Origin: Halisarca cf. caerulea
Lineage: Eukaryota; Porifera; Demospongiae; Chondrillida; Halisarcidae
NCBI GenBank assembly: GCA_963170055.1
Contig: CAUJGJ010000001.1
Location: forward strand, 3,663,701-3,673,700
Direction of reading: 5' to 3'
DNA length: 10,000 bases
Part shown: one piece after another, positions 1 through 6,543 of the stretch
Numbering within the stretch: position 1 is the first letter of the stretch
Layout of the letters: each line of letters begins with the position of its first letter
Position numbers and translations under genes: made by a program
The notes under the pieces: model-generated
Told to the model about the DNA's origin: nothing
Databases searched by the model: none
The model's input: the letters and a program-made list of their open reading frames with translations, nothing else

Positions 1-102
1 GGCAGAAGGCAGACTGCTATTTCTAGCCCTGTACCTGCAGGCATCACTAGTTAGCATTGTGTTAATGATACATATACCACATGTGTACATACCGCAGTGC
101 AG

Positions 103-206
103 TTTTGTGTGTCTCACATCTTTGGCACCGCTGCAGTGAGTGGAATGAGGCAGATCCTGAGAAGCAGAAAGAACTTCTAACTTGTTCTGGAACTTGCCCA
201 AAACAG
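103..206 (+). CDS. NFXL1: NFXL1-like gene, internal exon (first of four visible)
   Basis: This is a spliced exon seen by translation; it has no ATG of its own. In frame it reads LCVSHLWHRCSEWNEADPEK and then a Cys-rich piece ending CSGTCPKQ, followed by a GT donor at 207-208. The exon ends in phase 0, matching the next exon. The in-frame TGA at 66-68 limits the upstream boundary, so the acceptor is the AG at 96-97 or at 101-102; I chose 103. Neither has a good pyrimidine tract, so the left edge is uncertain by 5 bp. NF-X1-type proteins carry many Cys/His zinc-finger modules and act as nucleic-acid-binding or ubiquitin-linked regulators; NFXL1 also has a C-terminal membrane segment. Only the 3' end of the gene lies in the window. 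The family call rests mainly on the next three exons. Confidence 0.6.
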
Positions 207-280
207 GTTTATACATATACGTATGTATACACTTACGTACTTGATGTATTCTAGAATGTTTGTATGCTTGTGCATGAAGT

Positions 281-366
281 ACACACACACACACGCACGC
301 ATGCACGCACGCACGCACACACACACACGCACACACACACACACACACACACTCACACACACACAC
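281..366. repeat. CA microsatellite in NFXL1-like intron
   Basis: An (AC)n tract interrupted by ACGC variants and a CTCAC interruption. It ends 24 bases before the next NFXL1-like exon and is followed by a pyrimidine-rich acceptor tract. It lies in the sense strand of the intron as CA. Confidence 0.95.
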
Positions 367-390
367 TGACCTTGTTCTCCTCCTCAATAG

Positions 391-495
391 TTACCCTGTG
401 GTCATAGATGCCCTCTCACTTGTCATTCTGGAGTATGTGATGCTGTGTGTAGAAGAAATGTGACTATCAGGTGTTCATGTAAAAGATTAAAGAAG
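391..495 (+). CDS. NFXL1: NFXL1-like gene, NF-X1 zinc-finger exon
   Basis: A 35-codon exon in phase 0 at both ends. It follows a good acceptor (pyrimidine-rich, ending CAATAG at 390) and ends at a GTGAGT donor (496-501). The translation starts LPCGHRCPLTCHSGVC and continues with CRRN, then CSCKRLKK. The C-G-H-x-C-x3-C-H-x4-C spacing is the signature of NF-X1-type zinc fingers, in which Cys and His residues bind zinc. This is the strongest single piece of evidence for the family. The exon joins in frame with those at 103-206 and 739-873. Confidence 0.85.
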
Positions 496-550
496 GTGAG
501 TCTATGTACGCAATTTATGCCTTAGTATGTATATGCCATATACACACAGT

Positions 551-587
551 GACACACACAACGCACACTGACACGCATGCACACACA

Positions 588-675
<88 letters not shown>
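551..675. repeat. CA microsatellite in NFXL1-like intron
   Basis: A long CA tract, essentially pure from about 592 to 675, with imperfect ACGC/ACTGAC units before it. It lies in the intron between exons 391-495 and 739-873. The Cys/Val and Thr/His open frames over it are artefacts of the dinucleotide repeat. Confidence 0.97.
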
Positions 676-677
<2 letters not shown>

Positions 678-738
678 CCTGCCCAGTCTTGATTCCAATA
701 TCTAACATATTTATCAAATGTGCCTACCAACTTGACAG

Positions 739-873
739 GAGGCTAGATGCTATGATGCCAAGAACACACAGGTTAACTGTGACAGTGAGTGTAAGAGACT
801 TCTCAAGGAGAAAAGAGCTAGGGAGATAGAGGAGGAGCAGAAGAAGGAGGAAGAGCAGCGAAGACGCAAGGAG
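739..873 (+). CDS. NFXL1: NFXL1-like gene, last Cys cluster and charged helix
   Basis: A 45-codon phase-0 exon between an acceptor ending TTGACAG (738) and a GTACAT donor (874). It begins EARCYDAKNTQVNCDSECKR, a final zinc-ligand-like Cys cluster (C-x10-C-x3-C). It then turns into a highly charged Glu/Lys/Arg/Gln stretch predicted to be helical. Known NFXL1 proteins end the same way: Cys-rich fingers, then a charged coiled-coil-like region, then a membrane segment. The order of exons here reproduces that architecture. Confidence 0.8.
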
Positions 874-1155
874 GTACATGCATGTGCACATACCTTAAGT
901 GGGTATTTTCAATGGGTTAAATTTTTGTCGCTACTAAAAAAATTGTGTTGAAAATTTTGTGGCTCATGCCAGAAGGAAATAACCGTCTCTCATTTAGACA
1001 TTGTTTGTTGTGTAAAATTGAATCATGTTTCAATATCTTGGATGTGGCAATATTTATCACAGTTTTCAGTTTTATTGCTGAACTACACATTTATAACCTG
1101 GTATGTTACAATGTCTTTGCGTTGATTGTCATATGTGATCTTGTGTCACTGAAAG

Positions 1156-1338
1156 GAGGAAGAGGAGTCACATCAGAGGATGCTGCAAGGAAGGAGGAAG
1201 AAACGGAAGAAGAAGGAACAGGTAGAAGAGGAGGAGGAATGCACTTCTTGGTTCACTTTGAGGAGAGTCTCCTTCATCGTGACCTGTATCCTGTGTGTTG
1301 TCCTCTTTTACTTCCTGGTTGCCATAGTGATATTCTAA
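1156..1338 (+). CDS. NFXL1: NFXL1-like gene, terminal exon with membrane anchor
   Basis: The exon starts after the AG at 1154-1155 and runs in phase 0 to TAA at 1336-1338 (60 codons plus stop). The first part continues the charged helix (KKRKKKEQVEEEEE). The last 23 residues, beginning VSFIVTCILCVVLFYF, are hydrophobic with only VAIVIF after them before the stop. This is a tail-type transmembrane segment, consistent with a protein held on the cytosolic face of an internal membrane. A second AG at 1157-1158 makes a NAGNAG-type acceptor that would add or drop one Glu. The whole four-exon tail codes for about 174 residues. A longer open frame over this region (945-1373) is in another frame and is not real. 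Confidence 0.8.
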   Translation, partial: EEEESHQRMLQGRRKKRKKKEQVEEEEECTSWFTLRRVSFIVTCILCVVLFYFLVAIVIF

Positions 1339-1493
1339 CAGCACAATTATTCATCGAATGTAATTTATTTTAAGAACACAATTGTAAGTACCAAGTACAA
1401 TAATTATTATCTACATGTATTCTTAATTAATAGGAGTATACACATGTAGGAACAGGTGTGTAGTACTTATATTTGTAGGCTGTATGTACATAT

Positions 1494-1589
1494 GTCTTGT
1501 ACGCAGCTCCTTAATTCCACCAGTCTCCATTTTATTCTACTGGTGGGTACAATAAAATGGAGGCTGGTGGGAGGGGTTGGGTACAAGAC
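1494..1589. repeat. Foldback (MITE-like) inverted repeat
   Basis: A 96-bp element whose arms are inverted copies. The inner arms 1517-1536 and 1551-1570 match at 19 of 20 positions around a 14-base loop. The outer ends GTCTTGTAC (1494-1502) and GTACAAGAC (1581-1589) are perfect complements. The segments between inner and outer arms are only partly complementary. No clear target-site duplication flanks it, so the transposon origin is inferred from shape only. Confidence 0.75.
1551..1556 (+). promoter_or_regulatory. Candidate polyadenylation signal AATAAA of NFXL1-like gene
   Basis: This is the first canonical AATAAA on the plus strand after the NFXL1-like stop codon, 213 bases downstream of it. 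It lies inside the right arm of the foldback element, so transcript ending may depend on that insertion. Use is not shown by sequence alone. Confidence 0.45.
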
Positions 1590-1613
1590 TTGAATAGTCT
1601 ATATATACTCAGT

Positions 1614-1655
1614 TATCTAGACGGAACATATATATTTATATGTTCTGTCTGGATG
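1614..1655. repeat. AT-rich hairpin at the edge of a minisatellite
   Basis: Imperfect inverted arms of about 20 bases (left TATCTAGACGGAACATATA, right TATATGTTCTGTCTGGAT) meet with almost no loop. The hairpin directly abuts the first minisatellite unit. Confidence 0.7.
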
Positions 1656-1660
1656 ACCGA

Positions 1661-1854
1661 GTAGATCACTACCCATTTGGTTGTCTAACCAGGTAGATCA
1701 CTGCCTATCCGGTTGTCTAACCAGGTAGATCACTGCCTATCCGGTTGTCTAACCAGGTATAGATCACTGCCTATCCGGTTGTCTAACCAGGTAGATCACT
1801 GCCTATCCGGTTGTCTAACCAGGTATATAGAACACTACCCATCCGGTAAACTGG
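1661..1854. repeat. Minisatellite block 1, about 32-bp unit
   Basis: Units begin GTAGATCACTGCCTATCCGG and end TTGTCTAACCAG. Exact 32-bp copies lie at 1693-1724, 1725-1756 and 1791-1822. A 34-bp copy with an extra TA lies at 1757-1790. Diverged edge copies lie at 1661-1692 and 1823-1854. The short open frames over this block come from the repeat and are not taken as genes. Confidence 0.95.
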
Positions 1855-1990
1855 GTAGATCAATGTCCATCTGGATAGATCACTGCCCATCCGGTAAACT
1901 GGGTAGATCAATGTCCATCTGGATAGATCACTGCCCATCCGGTAAACTGGGTAGATCAATGTCCATCTGGATAGATCACTGCCCATCCAG
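1855..1990. repeat. Minisatellite block 2, 48-bp unit
   Basis: Two full 48-bp units (1855-1902, 1903-1950) and a 40-bp partial one (1951-1990). Each is a 20-bp half (GTAGATCAATGTCCATCTGG) plus a 28-bp half related to block 1 but with TAAACTGG in place of the TTGTCTAACCAG end. It is evidently derived from the same ancestral unit as block 1. Confidence 0.95.
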
Positions 1991-2130
1991 GTAGATTCCT
2001 GCCCATCCAGGTAGATTCCTGCCCATCCAGGTAGATTCCTGCCCATCCAGGTAGATCACTGCCCATCCAGGTAGATTCCTGCCCATCCAGGTAGATTCCT
2101 GCCCATCCAGGTAGATCACTGCCCATCCAG
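1991..2130. repeat. Minisatellite block 3, 20-bp unit
   Basis: Seven contiguous 20-bp units, GTAGATTCCTGCCCATCCAG. Units 4 and 7 (2051-2070, 2111-2130) carry ATCACT in place of ATTCCT, giving the pattern T-T-T-C-T-T-C and so a 3-unit higher-order period. Beyond 2130 one decayed unit merges into about 170 bp with loose repeat echoes and no gene. Confidence 0.95.
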
Positions 2131-2300
2131 GTAGATCAGACTGCATCTGACTGTCGTGCAAACTAGCTGCTGGCCGTCCGGTTGTCCAACTGGGCCACCT
2201 GCACGTATGGTTGTGCATCAGGATGGCCGATTGAACCACTGGCGCTAACCAGAACGTTCAGTTAGCCATGAGGTTAGAGCATATACACCATAGACACCAC

Positions 2301-2700
2301 TAGCCACACACAACCAAGCAGCTGCACAATCAATAGCCACACACAACCAAGCAGCTGCACAATCAATAGCCACACACAACCAAGCAGCTGCACAATCAAT
2401 AGCCACACACAACCAAGCAGCTGCACAATCAATAGCCACACACAACCAAGCAGCTGCACAATCAATAGCCACACACAACCAAGCAGATGCACAATCAATA
2501 GCCACACACAACCAAGCAGCTGCACAATCAATAGCCACACACAACCAAGCAGCTGCACAATCAATAGCCACACACAACCAAGCAGATGCACAATCAATAG
2601 CCACACACAACCAAGCAGCTGCACAATCAATAGCCACACACAACCAAGCAGCTGCACAATCAATAGCCACACACAACCAAGCAGCTGCACAATCAATAGC
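2301..2700. repeat. 33-bp minisatellite, 12 copies
   Basis: Twelve tandem 33-bp copies (TAGCCACACACAACCAAGCA followed by GCTGCACAATCAA), nearly identical. The visible variants are C to A changes at 2487 and 2586, in copies 6 and 9, exactly 99 bp (three units) apart. Because 33 is a multiple of three, several frames on both strands stay open and give 11-residue repeats. No start context, flanking coding sequence or splice structure supports translation. Confidence 0.97.
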
Positions 2701-2953
2701 TATCGGTAGAATAGTCTGAATACATACAATTTAATACAATAAAATTGCCCCAAATAATGGAATATCAATACTAAGTAGTAATTTTGTAATAATACAATTT
2801 AATAATAATATTTTTTATATATATAATATTACAGATGAATTAATCTTGTGTTATTGGAACTATACAATATATATATCGACCGGGCCAGAGAGTAGATTGG
2901 GATAACACAGGTGCTCATCTGCACTCTTATCTACAGCTTCTGTAACTTTGTCT
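2701..2953. other. AT-rich spacer and 3' UTR of the RING gene
   Basis: No gene is seen on either strand. The 2705-2880 part is very AT-rich with ATATAT runs. On the minus strand, ATTAAA hexamers (2803-2798 and 2735-2730), about 150 and 220 bases beyond the RING stop codon, are candidate weak polyadenylation signals. No canonical minus-strand AATAAA is present here. Confidence 0.5.
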
Positions 2954-3814
2954 TCAGGGAAAGGGAGGGTGGTGAGGAGGTTGTGGGTGAATGTGTCTGT
3001 GATGATGAGGGTGCCGGAAGTGATGGTGATGATGATGAAATCCATGTGGAGGTGGAGGGTGAGGATGAGGAGGATGGTGTGGATAGTGATGATGGGGAGG
3101 ATGGTGATGATGGGGACGATGGTGAGGGTGATGGTGAGGATGATGGTGAAGTTGGAAATGAGGTCGGAAATGATGTGGAGGATGGTGGTGGTGGTGGTGA
3201 TGGTGATGTTGGCGGGGAGGACAGCGTGCACAGAATGGATGATGACAGTGATGTCTGTGTTCATCTTCTTCTGGTGATAGCTCCTCCTCTTCCCCCAATC
3301 TAGACTCCTGGAGGGAAGACGTAAGTTGAGCAATGTCGTCCCCTCTATCACCATGCACAGGCTGAATCAAGGATCGCTCAGTTCTTCCACAACTGCCCAC
3401 GCCAGCTTCTTCAATAGTACTTGATAAAGACTCTGGTTTGCTTCTACAACCCTCTCCTTTCTCCTCCGAGTCATTTGATTTCGAATTTCCTTTATAATTC
3501 GGATTGTCTTCCTCATTTCTATCATCCTTATGTTTCTCGTATAAAGTGAGGAAGTTACAGAGTTTAAAATCAGAAGGAAAGCATTCAACACCTTTTTCTG
3601 ATAAGGGATGGTTCTTTCTACAGACGGGACAAGCTATCCCGTGCATGTGCGTAGCTGGACAAGGGCCAGGCAAGGCGATGATTCGGATGTTCTTCAGACA
3701 TCTCAAACAGAAGGTATGCTGGCATGGAAGTTGCCGAGGATCAGTCAATATATCAAGACAGACGCTACAGGTTAATTCTTGTCTCATCTTTTCCCGAAGA
3801 GATTGATCCGCCAT
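2954..3814 (-). CDS. RING-finger (TRIM-like N terminus) protein with giant His/Pro-rich tail
   Basis: A single-exon gene of 286 residues, from the ATG at 3814-3812 to TGA at 2956-2954. I chose this start because its context (AAAATGG) is strong and the protein starts MADQSLREKMRQEL, running straight into the RING. A longer open frame back to 3967 reads through the promoter and lacks domain character. The RING is C3HC4: C16, C19, C31, H33, C36, C39, C62 and C65 (CSVC, CQHTFCLRC, CPVC). In this family the fold binds two zinc ions and recruits ubiquitin-charged E2, so an E3 ubiquitin ligase role is likely. Residues 95-185 are polar and acidic. Residues 186-286 contain about 51 His, mostly with Pro, including a run of nine, and a CHHPFCARC cluster that could add metal ligands. 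There is no B-box, coiled coil or SPRY domain, so it is not a complete TRIM protein. It is divergent from the kinase gene, with start codons 188 bp apart. Confidence 0.85.
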   Translation of the reverse strand: MADQSLREKMRQELTCSVCLDILTDPRQLPCQHTFCLRCLKNIRIIALPGPCPATHMHGIACPVCRKNHPLSEKGVECFPSDFKLCNFLTLYEKHKDDRNEEDNPNYKGNSKSNDSEEKGEGCRSKPESLSSTIEEAGVGSCGRTERSLIQPVHGDRGDDIAQLTSSLQESRLGEEEELSPEEDEHRHHCHHPFCARCPPRQHHHHHHHHHPPHHFRPHFQLHHHPHHHPHHRPHHHHPPHHHYPHHPPHPHPPPPHGFHHHHHHFRHPHHHRHIHPQPPHHPPFP

Positions 3815-4002
3815 TTTAATTCGTTTGCGATTGCAGGAAAATGGCGCCAAGCTTGGTCTCGCATGGCCAGATCTTCTCTTCTCCGAAGGGGAAGCAAACC
3901 AGGAAAAAGGCATCGTTTTTCCCGAGCAGGGGAAGGGATAGATCTGGCCAGGCGAGACTAGGTACATAGACCATAGATTCTAACCTTCTCTTTGAGATCA
4001 AA
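3815..4002. promoter_or_regulatory. Divergent (bidirectional) promoter between RING and kinase genes
   Basis: The two start codons are separated by only 188 bp, so both promoters must share this space. No TATA box is seen. A YY1-like ATGGCG motif occurs in both orientations: CGCCATTTT at 3809-3817 (overlapping the RING start) and AAAATGGCG at 3838-3846. A longer near-palindrome pairs 3856-3874 with 3940-3958 (18 of 19 positions) across a 65-base spacer. The symmetry would suit regulation of both genes from one site. The factors are inferred from motif resemblance only. Confidence 0.6.
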
Positions 4003-5052
4003 ATGGACCAAGAATTGTTTGAGAGCTTACTGATAGATGGTGTAACAACGACTGGGCAAGAAATTGGCAGAGGGGCTTATGCTACAGTAGTGCAAGTAAA
4101 CTGGAGAGGACTGTTGTGCGCTGGGAAGAAAGTGCACCGCGTTCTCCTGGAAGACGTTGGCGATGGAAGGGTGAATCGTGTCGTGGAGGGATTTGTACAG
4201 GAGTGCCGCACGTGGTCCACCTTACGACATCCTCATGTAGCGCAATTCTTGGGTTTGTTCTTTGAGCCGGGCTGTGAGATTCCCATGATTGTGATGGAGA
4301 AGATGGATATCAGTCTCCGCGGGCTCCTGGAGGCTCGTAGCCGCCAGCACTTTCCACTTCGTCACAAGGTCAACCTTCTCCATCAAGTAGCCCTGGGTGT
4401 TCTTTACTTACACAGTCACAAGAGCCATCTTGTCCATCGTGACTTGACTGCCAATAATATTCTTGTAGACCTTAAGAGCATGGTGGCTAAGATTACTGAC
4501 TTTGGTGTTTCCAGGTGCATGGATAGAACAAGAGTCGGACAAACTCTGACAGAAGTTCCAGGAGTCATTGCATACATGCCACCCGAAGCATTCGAAAGGC
4601 CACCGCGGTACTCATCTGAGCTTGATGTCTTCTCCTATGGTGTTTTGGTGATCCACACCACTGTGCATGAATGGCCCAATCCTGTGCACGCTACGAAGTG
4701 TGAGGGTGGGCAGCTTCGGGCATTGACAGAGCTGCAGAGACGAGAGGTGCACATTCTGAACTTTTCCAAGGACGAACGTGAATTGTTTCTCCCCATTGTG
4801 ATGGGCTGTCTGGAAAACAACCCAAACAGAAGGCCGCAGATGAGCAACATTGTTGCTCACTTTGAGTCCTTGAAGACACAGTTGGGAGGTTTATCAACAC
4901 CATTTCTTCTCGATGTTGAAGATGACTGGTTGCGGATGGCAGAGCAACTCAGGACAGCTTCGGAGAGGATTGTGGAGCTGGAGAAGTTGTGCGAGAATGC
5001 AGGACTCACTGTCCCAGTGGTAGCTACTTTGTCCGCACAGCAACCTCTGCAG
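4003..5052 (+). CDS. Protein kinase (TKL/TK-like), catalytic exon
   Basis: The ATG at 4003 has strong context (AAAATGG). The exon gives 350 residues and ends in phase 0 at CAG before a strong GTACGT donor (5053). The kinase domain spans about residues 15-290. It has the glycine loop GRGAYATV (22-29), the ATP-binding Lys K42 in CAGKK, a candidate helix-C Glu E67, the catalytic loop HRDLTANN (145-152; D147, N152), DFG (166-168), MPPE (192-195) in place of APE, D208 in the F helix, and RRP (277-279). All core catalytic residues are present, so it should be active. The catalytic loop has neither the Lys two residues after the Asp typical of Ser/Thr kinases nor the Arg of classical Tyr kinases, so specificity is open. 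Residues 305-333 look helical or coiled-coil. No signal peptide or membrane segment is seen, so it is probably cytosolic. Reading on into the intron would add only ten residues before a stop at 5083-5085. Confidence 0.88.
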
Positions 5053-5280
5053 GTACGTACGTATGTTGGAAGCATACACATCTAAGTGTGCTTGTGTGCA
5101 AACGCTTGCTATAATACAGTTCAACCTCCATTCTCTGAACTCCGTATTATCCAAACCCTCAATCATCCGAATCCTAGCCCAAAGGAAGTTCAGCTGTCTT
5201 TGGCTTACAAATCACTTTCCACAAAGGTCAAAGTACAATACAAGTGGTGCACTGTATTTATGATCAATAACTTGTACATG

Positions 5281-5538
5281 TGGTGTACTGTACTGTGTGT
5301 GCATGTGGTGTACTGTGTGTGCATGTGGTGTGTACTGTACTGTGTGTGCATGTGGTGTGTACTGTACTGTGTGTGCATGTGGTGTACTGTACTGTGTGTG
5401 CATGTGGTGTACTGTGTGTGCATGTGGTGTGTACTGTACTGTGTGTGCATGTGGTGTGTACTGTACTGTGTGTGCATGTGTTGTGTACTGTACTGTGTGT
5501 GCATGTGTTGTGTACTGTACTGTGTGTGCATGTGGTGT
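5281..5538. repeat. TG-rich minisatellite, left part
   Basis: A tandem array of related units, each ending TGTGTGCATG: A (25 bp), B (20 bp), C (27 bp) and D (27 bp, TGGTG changed to TGTTG). The order is A B C C A B C C D D, then a broken unit TGGTGT at 5533-5538. A+B+C+C makes a 99-bp higher-order unit present twice (5281-5379, 5380-5478). Many overlapping open frames exist in this array; none is a gene. Confidence 0.95.
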
Positions 5539-5540
5539 GT

Positions 5541-6404
5541 GTCAAGTCAGAAAGAAGGAAAGCTCAAGTTGATAGTGCCTCCAATCTCAGTTTGCCCGAC
5601 CACTTGTCCAAAGCCACTGAACTGGCCAAGGACAAAGGATCCTCCAGCTGGCTAACTGCAATGCCTCTTGAGAAGTACGGATTCTCTCTCACCATAAGTG
5701 AGTTTCGTGATGCCATAAGTCTGAGGTATGGATGGATGCCAGAAAGAATGCCTTCGACATGTGTATGCAGCGAAAGCTTTACCATTGACCATGCACTGAG
5801 CTGCCCACGTGGAGCACTACCAACCATCCGTCATAACGAGATCAGAGATCTGACTGGCACTCTGCTAACAGAAGTATGCCCCGATGTTAGCTTGGAGCCC
5901 GCTCTTCAACCTCTCACTGGTGAAACCCTGACCCTCATCTCATCCAACCATCAAGATGAAGCAAGAGCTGACATCGCAGCGAGAGACTTCTGGACCAATG
6001 GACAGAAAGCATTTTTTGATGTAAAGGTATTCAACCCTTTTGCTAAGTCCAACCAGAGGTTCTCACTTGCAGCATGTTTCAGCCACCACGAGAAATCTAA
6101 GAAGAGGGCATACGAACAGAGGATTATCGAGGTGGAGCATGGCTCATTCACCCCCTTAGTGTTCAGCACCACCGGAGGCATGGGGAGACAGTCCACCATC
6201 TTCTACAGTCGTCTAGCCTCCCTACTTGCAAGGAAGCGACATCAACCGTACAGCACAACAATGGGCTGGCTTCGATGCCACTTGTCATTCTCATTGCTTC
6301 GCTCATCAATTCTCTGCATCCGAGGCTCCAGATCAAGTCGCCATGTGATCCCACGATTCCCTGCAGCCACTGATCTGGCTGTTAGTGAATCAATGGTCAA
6401 TTAA
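5541..6404 (+). CDS. Retrotransposon ORF2 C-terminal fragment (zinc knuckle plus endonuclease-like domain)
   Basis: An open fragment of 287 residues with no start codon of its own; the frame runs upstream into minisatellite. It resembles the segment after the reverse transcriptase in retroelement proteins common in sponges and cnidarians (from memory). Numbering from the Val codon at 5541, it has a C-x-C-x7-H-x3-C cluster (C74, C76, H84, C88; CVCSESFTIDHALSC) followed by RHNEIRD (97-103). It also has D144 (ARADI) and D160-x-K162 (FFDVKVFNPF), which fit a PD-(D/E)xK, restriction-like endonuclease fold as in R2-type elements. A conserved stretch GSFTPLVFSTTGGMG lies at 201-215. The reverse transcriptase itself is missing, so the copy cannot move by itself. 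Assignment to the restriction-like-endonuclease class is inference from motifs. Confidence 0.65.
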   Translation, partial: VKSERRKAQVDSASNLSLPDHLSKATELAKDKGSSSWLTAMPLEKYGFSLTISEFRDAISLRYGWMPERMPSTCVCSESFTIDHALSCPRGALPTIRHNEIRDLTGTLLTEVCPDVSLEPALQPLTGETLTLISSNHQDEARADIAARDFWTNGQKAFFDVKVFNPFAKSNQRFSLAACFSHHEKSKKRAYEQRIIEVEHGSFTPLVFSTTGGMGRQSTIFYSRLASLLARKRHQPYSTTMGWLRCHLSFSLLRSSILCIRGSRSSRHVIPRFPAATDLAVSESMVN

Positions 6405-6526
6405 TGTCTGACTATTTCAGTATATCAAATATTATCTATCTATTTCTGCATGTTTATGACAATACTTTTTCCTATACAGTTACTCCATCTGTAATTATTA
6501 TTTTCTATTGTATAGTATTGTTTGAT

Positions 6527-6543
6527 AATAAAAATATGTGTGG

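Noticed and set aside
945..1373. Plus-strand open frame of 142 residues
   Set aside because: It crosses an intron and reads the last NFXL1-like exon in the wrong frame; the frame joined to the exon at 739-873 gives the charged helix and membrane segment instead.
1713..2239. Repeat proteins on both strands in the composite minisatellite
   Set aside because: They are periodic frames over tandem repeats of 32, 48 and 20 bp without gene context.
2245..2696. Two long minus-strand open frames with 11-residue repeats (CVAIDCAAAWL and similar)
   Set aside because: They come from the 33-bp minisatellite, which keeps frames open because 33 is a multiple of three. There is no flanking coding sequence or conserved start.
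2301..2700. CRISPR-like array (regular repeats of 33 bp)
   Set aside because: The copies are contiguous with no unique spacers and the setting is eukaryotic; it is a minisatellite.
2911..3303. Plus-strand Asp/Glu/Gly-rich open frame of 130 residues
   Set aside because: It is the antisense of the His/Pro-rich tail of the RING gene (GAT against ATC/CAC codons). The RING domain fixes the real strand.
3815..3967. N-terminal extension of the RING protein from a Met at 3967
   Set aside because: It would code through the divergent promoter and its palindrome, without domain character. The Met at 3814 has strong context and sits just before the RING.
5086..5655. Cys/Val-rich open frames through the TG minisatellite running into the retrotransposon
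   Set aside because: They are chance open frames in TGTGTGCATG-type units. Only the part after 5541 in one frame has protein-like sequence, and it belongs to the retrotransposon.
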